Shown here one piece after another: positions 8,537-17,777 of a stretch of 64,000 nt of DNA. Within the stretch, counting starts at the first letter, position 1. Every line of letters begins with the position of its first letter. The translations under genes were made by a program, and so were the position numbers. The notes under the pieces were generated by a model. The model saw nothing but the letters and a program-made list of their open reading frames with translations, was not told where the DNA came from and ran no database searches. Source of the DNA: an uncultured Ruminococcus sp. (GTDB lineage Bacteria; Bacillota; Clostridia; Lachnospirales; Lachnospiraceae); NCBI GenBank assembly GCA_900066355.1, contig FMEL01000011.1:62001-126000 (forward strand), given 5' to 3'.

Positions 8537-9421
8537 ATGCAGATCATCACCAACCAGTTTCAGAAGGAATTAAAAAAGCATGGCAGTGATTATTTTCCGT
8601 TTCTTGTCAGTTACCAGAGGCTTTCTGAATATGAATCCAATTCTTTTATGTGGCATTACCACCCGGAGATAGAAATTACCTTTGTAAAAAAAGGTTCCAT
8701 GCATTACCGTGTGAATAACCGTTCATTTCATCTGAAAGAAGGCGATATTATTTTTTGTAATTCTAATGCCCTGCATACCGGTGAGATGGAAAATCAGGAG
8801 GACTGCTCCTACATACCAATCACATTTGATCCCAAACTGATCTACGGTTTTTTCAGGAGTACCATCTGTACAAAATACGTCACACCTGTGATTCAGAATC
8901 TGTCTGCCTGTGCCATGCACATTGATTATTCAGAAAGCTGGCATACAGTTTTTCGTGACCGGATGCTGGAAGTTATAGATCTTGACAAAAAAAGGCCGGA
9001 CTTTTATGAACTGGATATTTCGATACGGATGCAGACTATGTGGCGCCTGCTTGTTGAGCATCTCCCTCACCATCCGATGACTGCTGCTTCTGATCTTACT
9101 GAATATGACCGGATTCGAAAGATCATTGCTTATGTGGAACAGAATTATATGAATCATATTACACTTGCCGAAATTTCCGAGCATATACACCTCTGTGAAA
9201 GTGAATGCACCAGACTGTTTAAACGGCATATGAATACAACACTTTTTTCTTTTCTGCAGGATTATCGGATTGAACGAAGTCTTGAGTACTTAAGTTCAGA
9301 AGGGACGATCAGCGAGATTGCAGGAAAGGTCGGCTTTTCTGATTCAAACTACTATTCAAAAGTATTTGCCAAAGTGAAAGGATGCAGTCCGAGAGAATAT
9401 CGGAAGAATTTAATGAAATAA
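8537..9421 (+). CDS. AraC-family transcriptional regulator with cupin domain
   Basis: The 294-residue protein has an N-terminal sugar-sensing cupin (MWHYHPEIEITFVKKG and FHLKEGDIIFCNSNALH). The C-terminal AraC/XylS DNA-binding domain carries two helix-turn-helix units (ITLAEISEHIHLCESECTRL, and IAGKVGFSDSNYYSKVFAKV followed by GCSPREYR). It is divergent from galK, the classical position of a local sugar regulator, so galactose or a galactoside is a reasonable but unproven effector. The ribosome binding site GAGGAG is about 11 bases before the ATG. Confidence 0.88.
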   Translation: MQIITNQFQKELKKHGSDYFPFLVSYQRLSEYESNSFMWHYHPEIEITFVKKGSMHYRVNNRSFHLKEGDIIFCNSNALHTGEMENQEDCSYIPITFDPKLIYGFFRSTICTKYVTPVIQNLSACAMHIDYSESWHTVFRDRMLEVIDLDKKRPDFYELDISIRMQTMWRLLVEHLPHHPMTAASDLTEYDRIRKIIAYVEQNYMNHITLAEISEHIHLCESECTRLFKRHMNTTLFSFLQDYRIERSLEYLSSEGTISEIAGKVGFSDSNYYSKVFAKVKGCSPREYRKNLMK

Positions 9422-9422
9422 A

Positions 9423-9466
9423 AAACTGCTGCAGCATAGACTTATTTTTCTATGACGCAGCAGTTT
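9423..9466. terminator. Shared terminator between convergent genes
   Basis: AAACTGCTGC (9423-9432) pairs with GCAGCAGTTT (9457-9466), with an inner CATAG/CTATG stem. It starts just after the regulator stop codon and lies six bases from the plsC stop, so it probably serves both strands. Confidence 0.75.
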
Positions 9467-9471
9467 GGGCT

Positions 9472-10212
9472 TTAAACAAGTTTTTGGTTTTTTTCAAGCA
9501 TCTCATGGATTACATTCTGTGTGTATACACCGAGATGTTTCTGGTCTTCTCTGGAAAGCTCTTTTACGTAGATTGGTTTGCCGTATTCCAAAACGACATG
9601 AGTTGATTTGATTTTGGGCATATGTGCCTCAAAGATTTCGGCGGTGTTGTTCATAGCCATCGGAATGATCGCGCATCCGGATTTGCTGGCGATTTTGAAA
9701 CTTCCTTCATGGAACGGAAGGAGCTCCAGCTCGTCTGCATTTGCGTTTCGAGTACCTTCCGGGAAGATACAGATGGAGATGCCGGATTTTACTTTTTCGA
9801 TTGCGGTCAGGATAGTCTTCAGTCCCTGTTTGATATCTTTTCGGTCAAGGAACAGACAGTGAAGATAACGCATCCAGTTGGAAAGAAGCGGGTAACGCTC
9901 CATTTCTTTCTTGGCGATGTAACCGGTGCGGATCGGGCAGCGGCTGTAGCTGAGCACAATGTCAAAATAGCTTCGATGGTTTCCGATGTAAAGCACAGGT
10001 GTATCTTTCGGAACATTTTCTTCACCGATGATCGTTACCTTTGTGCCGGCTTCCCACAGGATAAATTTGAAAACTCCCTGAATGATGCGCAGGGAGCTGA
10101 TTTCCTTTGTGCGCGGTGAGAATTTACCGATGATCCATTCGATAAACAAGATCGGAATGGAAAGTATCAGAAATCCGATGACTGTGATCGCAACAATGAT
10201 AAGACGAATCAT
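9472..10212 (-). CDS. plsC: 1-acyl-sn-glycerol-3-phosphate acyltransferase
   Basis: This membrane-associated acyltransferase makes phosphatidic acid from lysophosphatidic acid. An N-terminal membrane helix (IIVAITVIGFLILSIPILFI) is followed by the catalytic NHRSYFD box (HX4D type) and the substrate-binding FPEGTRNAN box. The length of 246 residues is normal. The ATG at 10212 is preceded by AGAGGA. The gene stands alone on the minus strand, convergent with the AraC-type regulator. Confidence 0.93.
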   Translation of the reverse strand: MIRLIIVAITVIGFLILSIPILFIEWIIGKFSPRTKEISSLRIIQGVFKFILWEAGTKVTIIGEENVPKDTPVLYIGNHRSYFDIVLSYSRCPIRTGYIAKKEMERYPLLSNWMRYLHCLFLDRKDIKQGLKTILTAIEKVKSGISICIFPEGTRNANADELELLPFHEGSFKIASKSGCAIIPMAMNNTAEIFEAHMPKIKSTHVVLEYGKPIYVKELSREDQKHLGVYTQNVIHEMLEKNQKLV

Positions 10213-10383
10213 AATAAAGTCCTCTTTCTGTTAAATTGAAATAAAAACTAAGATAAAAGCATCCCGAAAAACGGGACTCTGGTACAAGTATAAGTGATTT
10301 TGGAAATACTTGCAATAAATCTTTTATCCTTCGCATAGAATACATATTGAAGAAATGAGATGCCGGGAAATGGAAAGCTGTTT

Positions 10384-10788
10384 ATGAAAAAAACTGCCGC
10401 ATTTCTGTCACTTTTGATACTTTTAATGATGCTTGGCGGATGCCGGATGATAAAGATTGAAGAGGCTGAGAGAACTCCGCTTAAATATACGGTCGCGGAT
10501 CGTTCACAGATTCCGGAAGAAGCCGCGAAGCTGATAGAAGAAAAAAAGGAAAAAGAATTCCAGATGGTATACCAGAAGGGCGAAGACCTTTATCTGATAA
10601 AGGGATATGGAAGGCAGATGAGCGGAGGATACAGCATTCAGGTGACGGATCTGTCGGCATCTGTGAACGCTGTTTTTTTTGAAACAAAACTGATCGGCCC
10701 CACGGAGGAAGTGCAGGGCGGTGAACCTTCTTATCCATATATTGTTGTGAAAACAGAGTACCGGGATGTCCCGGTTCAGTTTCGGTGA
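10384..10788 (+). CDS. PrcB-like lipoprotein
   Basis: The first 20 residues form a lipoprotein signal peptide ending in the lipobox LGGC. The ATG at 10384 was chosen because it places a clean signal sequence; an upstream ATG at 10360 would add eight residues. The mature part (about 115 residues) ends with a PrcB_C-like domain, recognisable by the GGYSIQV and PYIVVKTEY strands. The family is annotated as a protease-complex subunit by similarity to treponemal PrcB; its role in Firmicutes is not known. The stop overlaps the longest possible frame of the sipL gene downstream, suggesting cotranscription. Confidence 0.7.
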   Translation: MKKTAAFLSLLILLMMLGGCRMIKIEEAERTPLKYTVADRSQIPEEAAKLIEEKKEKEFQMVYQKGEDLYLIKGYGRQMSGGYSIQVTDLSASVNAVFFETKLIGPTEEVQGGEPSYPYIVVKTEYRDVPVQFR

Positions 10789-10805
10789 GATTGGAGGACA
10801 TAAAA

Positions 10806-12362
10806 GTGGAATTCAGAAAAGAGGATATTCAGGTACTTCGAACAAAGAGCAGGGCAACCAGTCAGGTAACGCTGGACATGGATTATAATGTACCGGATGT
10901 GAAACCGGACATTGGACGCATGATACAGAATAAAGGTGAGGTGACAGTAGAAGAAGTGCGCCTGAATGACGGGCATGCTTTTGTCAAAGGGAAACTGCAG
11001 GCGGATGTTTTGTACGTGGGGGAGGAAGACGGGAGAGTTTACAATCTTTCGGCAGGCCTGCCGGTTGAGGAGACTCTGAACCTTGACGGAATCGTAAATG
11101 GAGATAAGCTTTGTCTGAAGTGGGAGATCGAAGATCTGAGCATCCATATCATTCATTCACGGAAGCTGAATATTCGTGCTGTGATCACGTTTTATGCATC
11201 GGTGGATGAACTGACTGGAATCCGTCTGCCGGTGGCGGCGGATGATGAAAATATCTCTGTTAAGAAAAAACAGATGTGCCTTCTCAGTCTTGCAGTACAT
11301 AAAAAAGATACTCTGCGGCTGAAAGAAGAAATTGAGCTGGTTTCAAACAAACCGGATATTGCGGAACTTCTGTGGTATACCATCGAAGTACGTGGACTGG
11401 ATCTGCGTCCGGAAGAACAAAAAATAAAGGCTAAAGGAGAACTGTTTATTTTTGTTCTTTATACGGGCGGGGATGAAGGAAGTACTCTGCAGTGGCTGGA
11501 GCACACGATTCCGTTTAACGGGGAAGTAGAATGCACCGGCTGTACTTCGGAGATGATTCCGAATCTGGAAGCGTCAGTGATCAGTCAGTCTCTGGAGGTC
11601 AGACCGGATGCCGACGGAGAAGAGCGTAAACTGCAGGCAGATGTTGTTCTGGAACTGGATATGAAGCTTTACCGGGAGGAAGAGCATGATGTGATCATGG
11701 ATGCGTACACTCCGTTTCGTCAGTATCAGCCAAAAGGCAGAACGGAAATGCTGGAAAGCCTGCTGATCCGGAATTTCTCACGATGTCGTCTGTCGGACCG
11801 TGTGACGATTCGTGAAACACAGGGGAAAATTCTGCAGATCTGCCACAGTCAGGGAGAAGTCAAAGTTGACAAAACTCAGGTCGTCAGCGATGGGATTCAG
11901 GTGGACGGGATTCTGCGTCTGAAGGTTCTGTATATTGTGGGAAATGATGATATGCCGTTTTATTCTGCCGAGACTGTCATTCCGTTCAGTCATATCGTAG
12001 AGGCACAGGGAATCTCGAAAGACAGTGTTTATTATCTGCATAGCGAGCTGGAACAGTTGTCAACGACCATGGCAGACAGCAACGAGCTTGAGATCCGTGC
12101 AACGATCGGTGTCAATGTGCTGGTGTTACAGTGCATTGAAGAATTTATCCTCGACAAGATGGAAGAAGCACCTCTTGATCAGGGGAAAATCCGCAGTTTG
12201 CCTGGAATTACCGTGTATATTGTTCAGCCGGAAGACACGCTCTGGGACATTGCAAAACGCTTTTATACGACCACAGAAGAAATCAGCAGTATGAATGAGC
12301 TGGAAAACGAAGAGATTTCATCAGGAATGCCGCTTCTTCTGGTAAAAAAAGTCGAAGAATGA
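10806..12362 (+). CDS. sipL: SipL-like spore coat morphogenesis protein (DUF3794 + LysM)
   Basis: The 518-residue protein carries DUF3794 (SpoVID/SipL-type) repeats, for example about residues 20-140 and 300-430, and a C-terminal LysM domain (TVYIVQPEDTLWDIAKRFY). In Clostridioides difficile SipL binds SpoIVA through its LysM domain during coat assembly around the forespore. The GTG at 10806 is preferred because GGAGG (10792-10796) lies nine bases upstream; an earlier in-frame GTG at 10785 would overlap the preceding stop. The sporulation role is from family knowledge. Confidence 0.88.
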   Translation: MEFRKEDIQVLRTKSRATSQVTLDMDYNVPDVKPDIGRMIQNKGEVTVEEVRLNDGHAFVKGKLQADVLYVGEEDGRVYNLSAGLPVEETLNLDGIVNGDKLCLKWEIEDLSIHIIHSRKLNIRAVITFYASVDELTGIRLPVAADDENISVKKKQMCLLSLAVHKKDTLRLKEEIELVSNKPDIAELLWYTIEVRGLDLRPEEQKIKAKGELFIFVLYTGGDEGSTLQWLEHTIPFNGEVECTGCTSEMIPNLEASVISQSLEVRPDADGEERKLQADVVLELDMKLYREEEHDVIMDAYTPFRQYQPKGRTEMLESLLIRNFSRCRLSDRVTIRETQGKILQICHSQGEVKVDKTQVVSDGIQVDGILRLKVLYIVGNDDMPFYSAETVIPFSHIVEAQGISKDSVYYLHSELEQLSTTMADSNELEIRATIGVNVLVLQCIEEFILDKMEEAPLDQGKIRSLPGITVYIVQPEDTLWDIAKRFYTTTEEISSMNELENEEISSGMPLLLVKKVEE

Positions 12363-12365
12363 TAC

Positions 12366-12394
12366 TTGAAATTATCAAAAAAATCGGATAAAAT
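12366..12394 (+). promoter_or_regulatory. Promoter for ispE
   Basis: TTGAAA (12366-12371) and TAAAAT (12389-12394) are separated by 17 bases. The site lies just after the sipL stop and about 65 bases before ispE, so ispE and gntR can be expressed independently of the sporulation gene. Confidence 0.55.
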
Positions 12395-12459
12395 AAAACA
12401 CATAGATTGTATACAAAGTACAAAAAGAACGAAAAATACAAAGGACAGAGGGTGTGTTT

Positions 12460-13329
12460 ATGCGTTTACGAGCTATGGCAAAAATCAATCTTGGACTCGA
12501 TGTACTCCGCAAGCGTGAGGATGGATATCATGAAGTACGGATGATCATGCAGACGATCCAGATGTATGACCTTTTGGATATCCGTAAGAAATCAGAACCG
12601 GGAATTGTGTTGTCTACAAATCTTCCTTATGTTCCTTCTGATGAAAGGAATCTGGTATATAAGGCAGCCAAACTTCTTATGGATGAGTTTGATGTTAAAG
12701 AGGGCCTTTCTATGAAACTGACGAAATCCATTCCGGTTGCAGCAGGTATGGCGGGTGGCAGTTCAGATGCGGCAGCTGCTTTTGTCGGAGTGAACCGTCT
12801 GTTTCGTCTGGGCCTCAGCGAAGAGGAATTGATGAAACGTGCCGTACAGGTGGGCGCAGATGTTCCTTATTGTGTAATGAGAGGAACTGCCCTTGCAGAG
12901 GGAATCGGTGAGAAACTTACGAGTCTTCCGGGACTTCCGCGCTGTTATGTACTTGTCGGCAAACCGGGAATCAATGTTTCGACGAAGCTGGCATATGAGA
13001 ATCTGAATCTGAACAGCATTCAGAAACATCCGGACATCGATGGAATGCTTCTGGATATTGAGAATCAGGATATTTACAGCCTGACATCTAAGATGGAAAA
13101 TGTCTTTGAGCCGGGAATCATCCGCCAGTATCCGGTAATTGAGGAGATCAAAGATCTTATGGAAGCAAATGGCGCACTGAAAGCAATGATGAGCGGAAGC
13201 GGACCGACTGTATTTGGTATTTTTGATGACAGAGCGAAGATGCGTGAGGCAGCAGAAGTCCTGAAACAGAGCCATCTGGCAAAAACAGTATTTGCAACAC
13301 AGATTTACAACCGAAAAGATCATGCATAG
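12460..13329 (+). CDS. ispE: 4-diphosphocytidyl-2-C-methyl-D-erythritol kinase
   Basis: IspE phosphorylates CDP-methylerythritol in the non-mevalonate isoprenoid pathway. This 289-residue GHMP kinase starts with the typical RAMAKINLGLDVL strand. The ATP loop PVAAGMAGGSSDAAAAF is near residues 91-107, and the C-terminal motif MMSGSGPTVFGIF is present. The ATG at 12460 has GAGGG seven bases upstream, better than the in-frame GTG at 12454. The neighbouring gntR gene begins 33 bp after the stop. Confidence 0.95.
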   Translation: MRLRAMAKINLGLDVLRKREDGYHEVRMIMQTIQMYDLLDIRKKSEPGIVLSTNLPYVPSDERNLVYKAAKLLMDEFDVKEGLSMKLTKSIPVAAGMAGGSSDAAAAFVGVNRLFRLGLSEEELMKRAVQVGADVPYCVMRGTALAEGIGEKLTSLPGLPRCYVLVGKPGINVSTKLAYENLNLNSIQKHPDIDGMLLDIENQDIYSLTSKMENVFEPGIIRQYPVIEEIKDLMEANGALKAMMSGSGPTVFGIFDDRAKMREAAEVLKQSHLAKTVFATQIYNRKDHA

Positions 13330-13362
13330 ATCAGGATGTGTGCAGGAAAGGGGAAACTACCT

Positions 13363-14058
13363 ATGATGAATGATTTTTCTGTAGATATGAACGAATATCT
13401 GCCACTTCGGGATGTTGTGTTTAACACACTCCGTAAGGCAATTTTGAAAGGGGAACTCAAGCCGGGAGAACGACTGATGGAAATCGCGCTTGCAGAGCGC
13501 CTCGGTGTCAGCAGAACTCCGGTACGTGAGGCAATGCGTAAGCTGGAACTGGAAGGACTTGTCGTGATGATTCCCCGGAGAGGTGCACAGGTTGCCAATA
13601 TCACTGAGAAGGATCTGAACGATGTACTGGAAGTGCGTATTGCACTTGAAAATCTTTCCATTGAGAATGCGTGCATGCGAATGACCGAAGAACAGCTTGA
13701 AGAGCTCTGGAATGCAGCAAAGAATTTCGAGGCAACGATGGCAGAGGGAAATCTTGTAAAACTTGCAGAAGCAGATGTGGCTTTCCATGAAGTCATCTAC
13801 AAATCTTCAGATAATCGCAGACTGAATCAGGTTTTAAACAACCTGCGTGAGCAGATTTACAGATACCGTGTGGAATATCTGAAAGATGAGGAGACAAGAA
13901 ATCTTCTGGTCAAAGAGCATAAAGAGATTTATGAGGCAATCAAAAATCGTGATGTAAAGAGCGCGAAGGAAATTTCCTATCAGCATATTGAAAATCAGAG
14001 AGAGGCGATCATCCGCTCGATCCGTGAGGAGACACAGAATCGTCAGATACGTAAATAA
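13363..14058 (+). CDS. GntR/FadR-family transcriptional regulator (FCD)
   Basis: A 231-residue regulator. The N-terminal winged helix is seen in LKPGERLMEIALAERLGVSR followed by TPVREAM (about residues 30-56). An all-helical FCD ligand-binding domain occupies residues 90-220. FCD proteins usually sense small carboxylates. It directly follows ispE, a common arrangement in related genomes, but the effector and targets cannot be inferred. GGAAAGGGGAAA precedes the ATG at 13363. Confidence 0.88.
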   Translation: MMNDFSVDMNEYLPLRDVVFNTLRKAILKGELKPGERLMEIALAERLGVSRTPVREAMRKLELEGLVVMIPRRGAQVANITEKDLNDVLEVRIALENLSIENACMRMTEEQLEELWNAAKNFEATMAEGNLVKLAEADVAFHEVIYKSSDNRRLNQVLNNLREQIYRYRVEYLKDEETRNLLVKEHKEIYEAIKNRDVKSAKEISYQHIENQREAIIRSIREETQNRQIRK

Positions 14059-14080
14059 AAAAATAAAATATGGTTATTCT

Positions 14081-14112
14081 AAGAGAGATGCATGTGATGT
14101 GTCTCTCTTTTT
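14081..14112 (+). terminator. Intrinsic terminator after gntR-type gene
   Basis: AGAGAGA (about 14082-14088) pairs with TCTCTCT (14102-14108), followed by TTTT. It separates the ispE-gntR unit from the germination genes. Confidence 0.7.
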
Positions 14113-14166
14113 GATTGCATATAGAGGAGGCGTCGGTGGCGCATCCGCTGGTTTGTGGAGGAAACC

Positions 14167-15711
14167 ATGACAGATGTAAAAGAAAATGTGAAAAAAATCT
14201 CGGCGGATATTCGTGAGAATGAACGTTATATACAAGAACGCTGTGAAAACTGTGCGGATATTCTGATTCGTCCGATGCGGCTCGGGGATGAGCACAAAGT
14301 GGACTGCCTTATGGTTTATATAGAAGTGGCAGTTTCCAATATGATGCTGGATGATTCGGCAATCGGCAAGATGATCAACCATTTCTGGGAGATTCCGCCG
14401 GAAAAGATTCCGGAGTTTATGCAGAATAACAGCCTCGGAATTGCTGATGTACAGAAACTGAATGATATGAACGAAGTTTTTGGTGCGATCCTTTCCGGAA
14501 ATGCAGTTTTTTTCATTGATGGTTATGATAAAGCAATGAAAATCTCGAGCAGGGGATATCCGAACATGGGTGTGTCGGAGGCAGAGTCAGAAAAAGTGCT
14601 CCGTGGTTCCAGAGAGGGATTTTCAGATTCGGTAAAAACAAACTCTGCGCTTGTGCGAAAAAGACTGCGTGATACCAGAATGAAAGTGGAAGAATATCAG
14701 ATGGGTGTGCGTTCCAATACGGTGCTGCAGATTCTGTATATAGATGATCTGGTGCACGAGGAACTTCTGGAGCAGATAAAGGAGCGTATCGAAGAATATG
14801 AGATAGATGGTGTCCTTGACAGTGGCATGCTTGAACAGCTTACGGAAGAATCGTGGTATTCTCCGTTTCCTCAGTATCAGGTTACGGAGCGACCGGACCG
14901 TGCAGCGCTGGAACTTTTGAACGGAAAGGTTGTGCTGCTCTGTGACAATTCTCCGTCTGCGTTGATTTTGCCCGGCTCATTCAGTGGATTTATGGAAAGC
15001 AGCGAGGACTGGTATCACCATTTCGAGATGGCATCGTTCTTAAGGATTCTGCGCTATCTGGCACTTCTGACTGCAATGCTTCTGCCGGGACTTTATCTGG
15101 CGGTGATTCGTTTTCATACTCAGATTCTTCCAGCGAATCTGCTTCTTTCCTTTGCAGAGGCTAGGGAAGGGGTGCCGTTTACAAGTGTGACGGAACTGAT
15201 ACTGCTGGAGCTTGCTTTTGAATTGATCAGAGAGGCCGGGGTACGTGTGCCTGGTGCGCTTGGAAATGCAATCGGAATCGTGGGAGGTCTGATCATCGGA
15301 GATGCGGCAGTGAGTGCAAATCTTGTAAGTCCTATTGTCGTGATGATCGTAGCGCTGACAGCATTAGGCTCCATGGTGATTCCGGATGAGGAATTTGCAT
15401 CGGCATTCCGGCTTATGAAATATGGATTTTTGTTTCTGGGTGGTTATCTTGGAATCTATGGTATCGTACTGGGATTGTACCTGATGATCTCACATCTGTC
15501 CGGACTTTTGAGTTTTGGTGTGCCGTATCTTGTTCCCTTTGTCAGAAAACATCCGGTAAGCCGGGTAGGGGACGGCATCTGGCGCATTCCATTTAAGAAA
15601 AGGCAGTATCGTCCGGTATATGCAAAAAGTGACCAGAGTTTGCGACTGAAACATAAAGCGCAGACGAAAGCGGCAGGCAAGGAGGCGGAAAATGAAATAC
15701 GCAGAAAATAA
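14167..15711 (+). CDS. GerA-family spore germination protein (A subunit)
   Basis: The 514-residue inner-membrane protein belongs to the GerA/SpoVAF family. A cytoplasmic N-terminal domain (residues 1-285) contains RPMRLGDEHKVDCLMVYIE-like strands. Several membrane helices follow, including the conserved ARGVPFTS-like loop seen here as AREGVPFTSVTELILLELAF and the glycine-rich GNAIGIVGGLIIGDAAVSAN. A subunits form the core of nutrient germinant receptors. The ATG at 14167 has GGAGG five bases upstream. Its end overlaps the next gene by 20 bases, so both are translated from one message. Confidence 0.92.
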   Translation: MTDVKENVKKISADIRENERYIQERCENCADILIRPMRLGDEHKVDCLMVYIEVAVSNMMLDDSAIGKMINHFWEIPPEKIPEFMQNNSLGIADVQKLNDMNEVFGAILSGNAVFFIDGYDKAMKISSRGYPNMGVSEAESEKVLRGSREGFSDSVKTNSALVRKRLRDTRMKVEEYQMGVRSNTVLQILYIDDLVHEELLEQIKERIEEYEIDGVLDSGMLEQLTEESWYSPFPQYQVTERPDRAALELLNGKVVLLCDNSPSALILPGSFSGFMESSEDWYHHFEMASFLRILRYLALLTAMLLPGLYLAVIRFHTQILPANLLLSFAEAREGVPFTSVTELILLELAFELIREAGVRVPGALGNAIGIVGGLIIGDAAVSANLVSPIVVMIVALTALGSMVIPDEEFASAFRLMKYGFLFLGGYLGIYGIVLGLYLMISHLSGLLSFGVPYLVPFVRKHPVSRVGDGIWRIPFKKRQYRPVYAKSDQSLRLKHKAQTKAAGKEAENEIRRK

Positions 15712-17365
15712 TCGGATCTCACACCGACAGTTATACCGTCAGATTCTGCTGACATTTCTGGCTCCTTTTCTGCTCTGCCTGAATGGAAAAGGTGGACTTT
15801 TGGGACTGTCCGGTGTGATGGGAATTATTCTGGCAGTCATTTTTCTTCTGTTGTATTCTTTCTTTTATCTGCGAAGCACCTATGGATATGCAGATATGAT
15901 CCGATCTTTCGGAAAAGCCGGGGCGGTAATCTTCGGGGGATTTTTTCTTATCTATCTTGTGATGGCGGGAGCGTATCTTCTGAACCTGATCGGCAGGATC
16001 ATTCCTGTGTGGCTGATCTTTGGTATCTCTGAGAAATGGCTGCTGTTATTTGCAGTACTTGTCTGTGCCTATGGGATGGAAAAAGGAATGCAGAAAAGAG
16101 GCAGGATGGCAGAAGTTACAGGAGGGATTTTTCTTGGGGCTATCCTGCTTTTGCTGGTACTGTGCGCGGGACAGGGAAAGACAGAATATATCACGGAACT
16201 GTTTCGGGAGGAATCTTTTTCTATAGAAACAAGTATCCGGTCGGCATACCGTTATCTGTGCTTTTTCTCGGGAATCAGTCTGCTTCCGTTTGTGATGAAA
16301 GATGTTGAAAAGAGGGGCAGCGCAGGAAAGACTGTGATATGGGGCATTCTGACAGTCAGCGGGGTTATGAGCTGTGTACTGTTGCTGCTTCCGGCTGTGC
16401 TGGGATGGCGGAGAGTGCAGTCTGAAACATGGCCGGTTCTTTCTCTGCTGGCAGGGGCAGATCTGCCGGGGAATGTTTTGGCGAGGTTTGACGTGCTGTG
16501 GATGGGCTTTCTATTGTATAGTCTGCTGTTTGCAGTCGGCAGTGTTTTTTATTATGGAGAACGGATACTGACATCAGCGCATATCGGGACAGGAAAATTC
16601 TGGCTTCCGGTGGCAGTATATGTGGTGTCGATTTTTGAGGTAGACGGCATGACAGCCGCAGATCTGTTTGAAAAATATCTGGCGCGAATTTTTGTGCCGG
16701 GACTTCTTGCCATATTGCTGTATCTGTTCTTACGCGGCAGACAGAAACAGATAAAAAAAGCAGCAGCGGCCGGCTGTATTTTCCTGATATTTGCAATGAC
16801 CTGTGTCGGCTGCGCGGGAATTGAGCCGGAAAAACGAATGTATCCGCTGGCGCTTGGCATTGATGTTTCAGGAGATGATTTCGTCATTTCATACGGAATG
16901 CCGGATCTGCCAGAGGCGACCGGTCAGGGAAAAGAGGAAGAAAATACAGATCATTCTGTACTGACATTGAAAGGAAACGATTTTGAGGCAATTCAGAAGC
17001 TTTATGACAGAAGCCAGAATCGATATCTTGATATCGGACATCTCGAGGTCATTATCATGGGAAATGAGCTGATGGAAAGCGGCAGGTGGGAGGATTTTTT
17101 GAACTACCTGAAAATGGAACCGCTGGCGGGAGAGAATATTTATCTTTTCAGAACTGAAGATCCGGAGGCTGTGTTGAAATGGGACAGTGGCGGTGCTTCC
17201 ATCGGGGATTATCTGACAGGGCTTCTTGAAAACCGGGTTCCGGCACAGCAAAAAGAAGGAGTGACCCTGCGGCAGGTGTATCATCAGTGGTATCAGGATA
17301 GAACGCTGCTTGCTCTTCCACAAATTACACTTGTTGACGGAGAACTGGAAGTGTTTCTGGAATAA
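15692..17365 (+). CDS. Fused GerB permease-GerC lipoprotein-like germination protein
   Basis: The N-terminal 350 residues form about ten membrane helices of the GerAB/amino-acid-permease type. The remainder (about 355-557) resembles the N-terminal domain of Ger(x)C lipoproteins: a hydrophobic stretch ending in CVGC (Cys371, Cys374), then RMYPLALGID. Later RYLDIGHLEVIIMGNELMES and LLALPQITLVDG follow. Normally B and C are separate genes and C is about 350 residues with a lipid anchor. Here the lipobox-like segment has become an internal membrane helix and the C part is about half length. AAGGAGG (15679-15685) precedes the ATG. The frame is uninterrupted, so an assembly artefact is not indicated. 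Confidence 0.85.
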   Translation: MKYAENNRISHRQLYRQILLTFLAPFLLCLNGKGGLLGLSGVMGIILAVIFLLLYSFFYLRSTYGYADMIRSFGKAGAVIFGGFFLIYLVMAGAYLLNLIGRIIPVWLIFGISEKWLLLFAVLVCAYGMEKGMQKRGRMAEVTGGIFLGAILLLLVLCAGQGKTEYITELFREESFSIETSIRSAYRYLCFFSGISLLPFVMKDVEKRGSAGKTVIWGILTVSGVMSCVLLLLPAVLGWRRVQSETWPVLSLLAGADLPGNVLARFDVLWMGFLLYSLLFAVGSVFYYGERILTSAHIGTGKFWLPVAVYVVSIFEVDGMTAADLFEKYLARIFVPGLLAILLYLFLRGRQKQIKKAAAAGCIFLIFAMTCVGCAGIEPEKRMYPLALGIDVSGDDFVISYGMPDLPEATGQGKEEENTDHSVLTLKGNDFEAIQKLYDRSQNRYLDIGHLEVIIMGNELMESGRWEDFLNYLKMEPLAGENIYLFRTEDPEAVLKWDSGGASIGDYLTGLLENRVPAQQKEGVTLRQVYHQWYQDRTLLALPQITLVDGELEVFLE

Positions 17366-17433
17366 AATACCGAAAATGGTCAATACTTCTGACAGAGTAA
17401 TCAGAAATTATGTATGTACAGGAGGCATTTGAT

Positions 17434-17709
17434 ATGAAAGAGTGGCTGCGGCAGAACGGAAAAATAGATATATGGAAAACAGAGGCGGCAAGAATAAGAG
17501 ACATTCTCGGAAACAGAAAACACAGGGTACAAGCTTCAATTCTTGCCGGGATGCTTGCGCTTGCGCTTCTTGGAGGCTGTGTTTCGGGGTCGCATACACC
17601 CGGGGTGATGGCATGGTGGGGAAGCCTGTACCCACAGTTTTGCTTTTCACAGACAGATCAGAAGCCAAAGATTTCCTTCTGGCTTGCGAAAGCCATTGAG
17701 AGGTGGTAA
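17434..17709 (+). CDS. Small hypothetical membrane protein
   Basis: I do not recognise this 91-residue protein. A perfect AGGAGG (17420-17425) eight bases before ATG 17434 supports translation. It has a basic N-terminal 38 residues, one hydrophobic helix (ILAGMLALALLGGC, lipobox-like but too far from the N-terminus for a normal signal peptide) and an aromatic-rich tail (WWGSLYPQFCF). It lies between the germination genes and murI. The function is unknown. Confidence 0.5.
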   Translation: MKEWLRQNGKIDIWKTEAARIRDILGNRKHRVQASILAGMLALALLGGCVSGSHTPGVMAWWGSLYPQFCFSQTDQKPKISFWLAKAIERW

Positions 17710-17777
17710 GATGATAAATAGTCCGGATGGTCGCAGGGCTTTTCGGACTACATTATTTAAGAAATGGAGATACATAT

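Noticed and set aside
17727..17777. Longer N-terminus for glutamate racemase
   Set aside because: The conserved family start and the ribosome binding site both fit ATG 17778.
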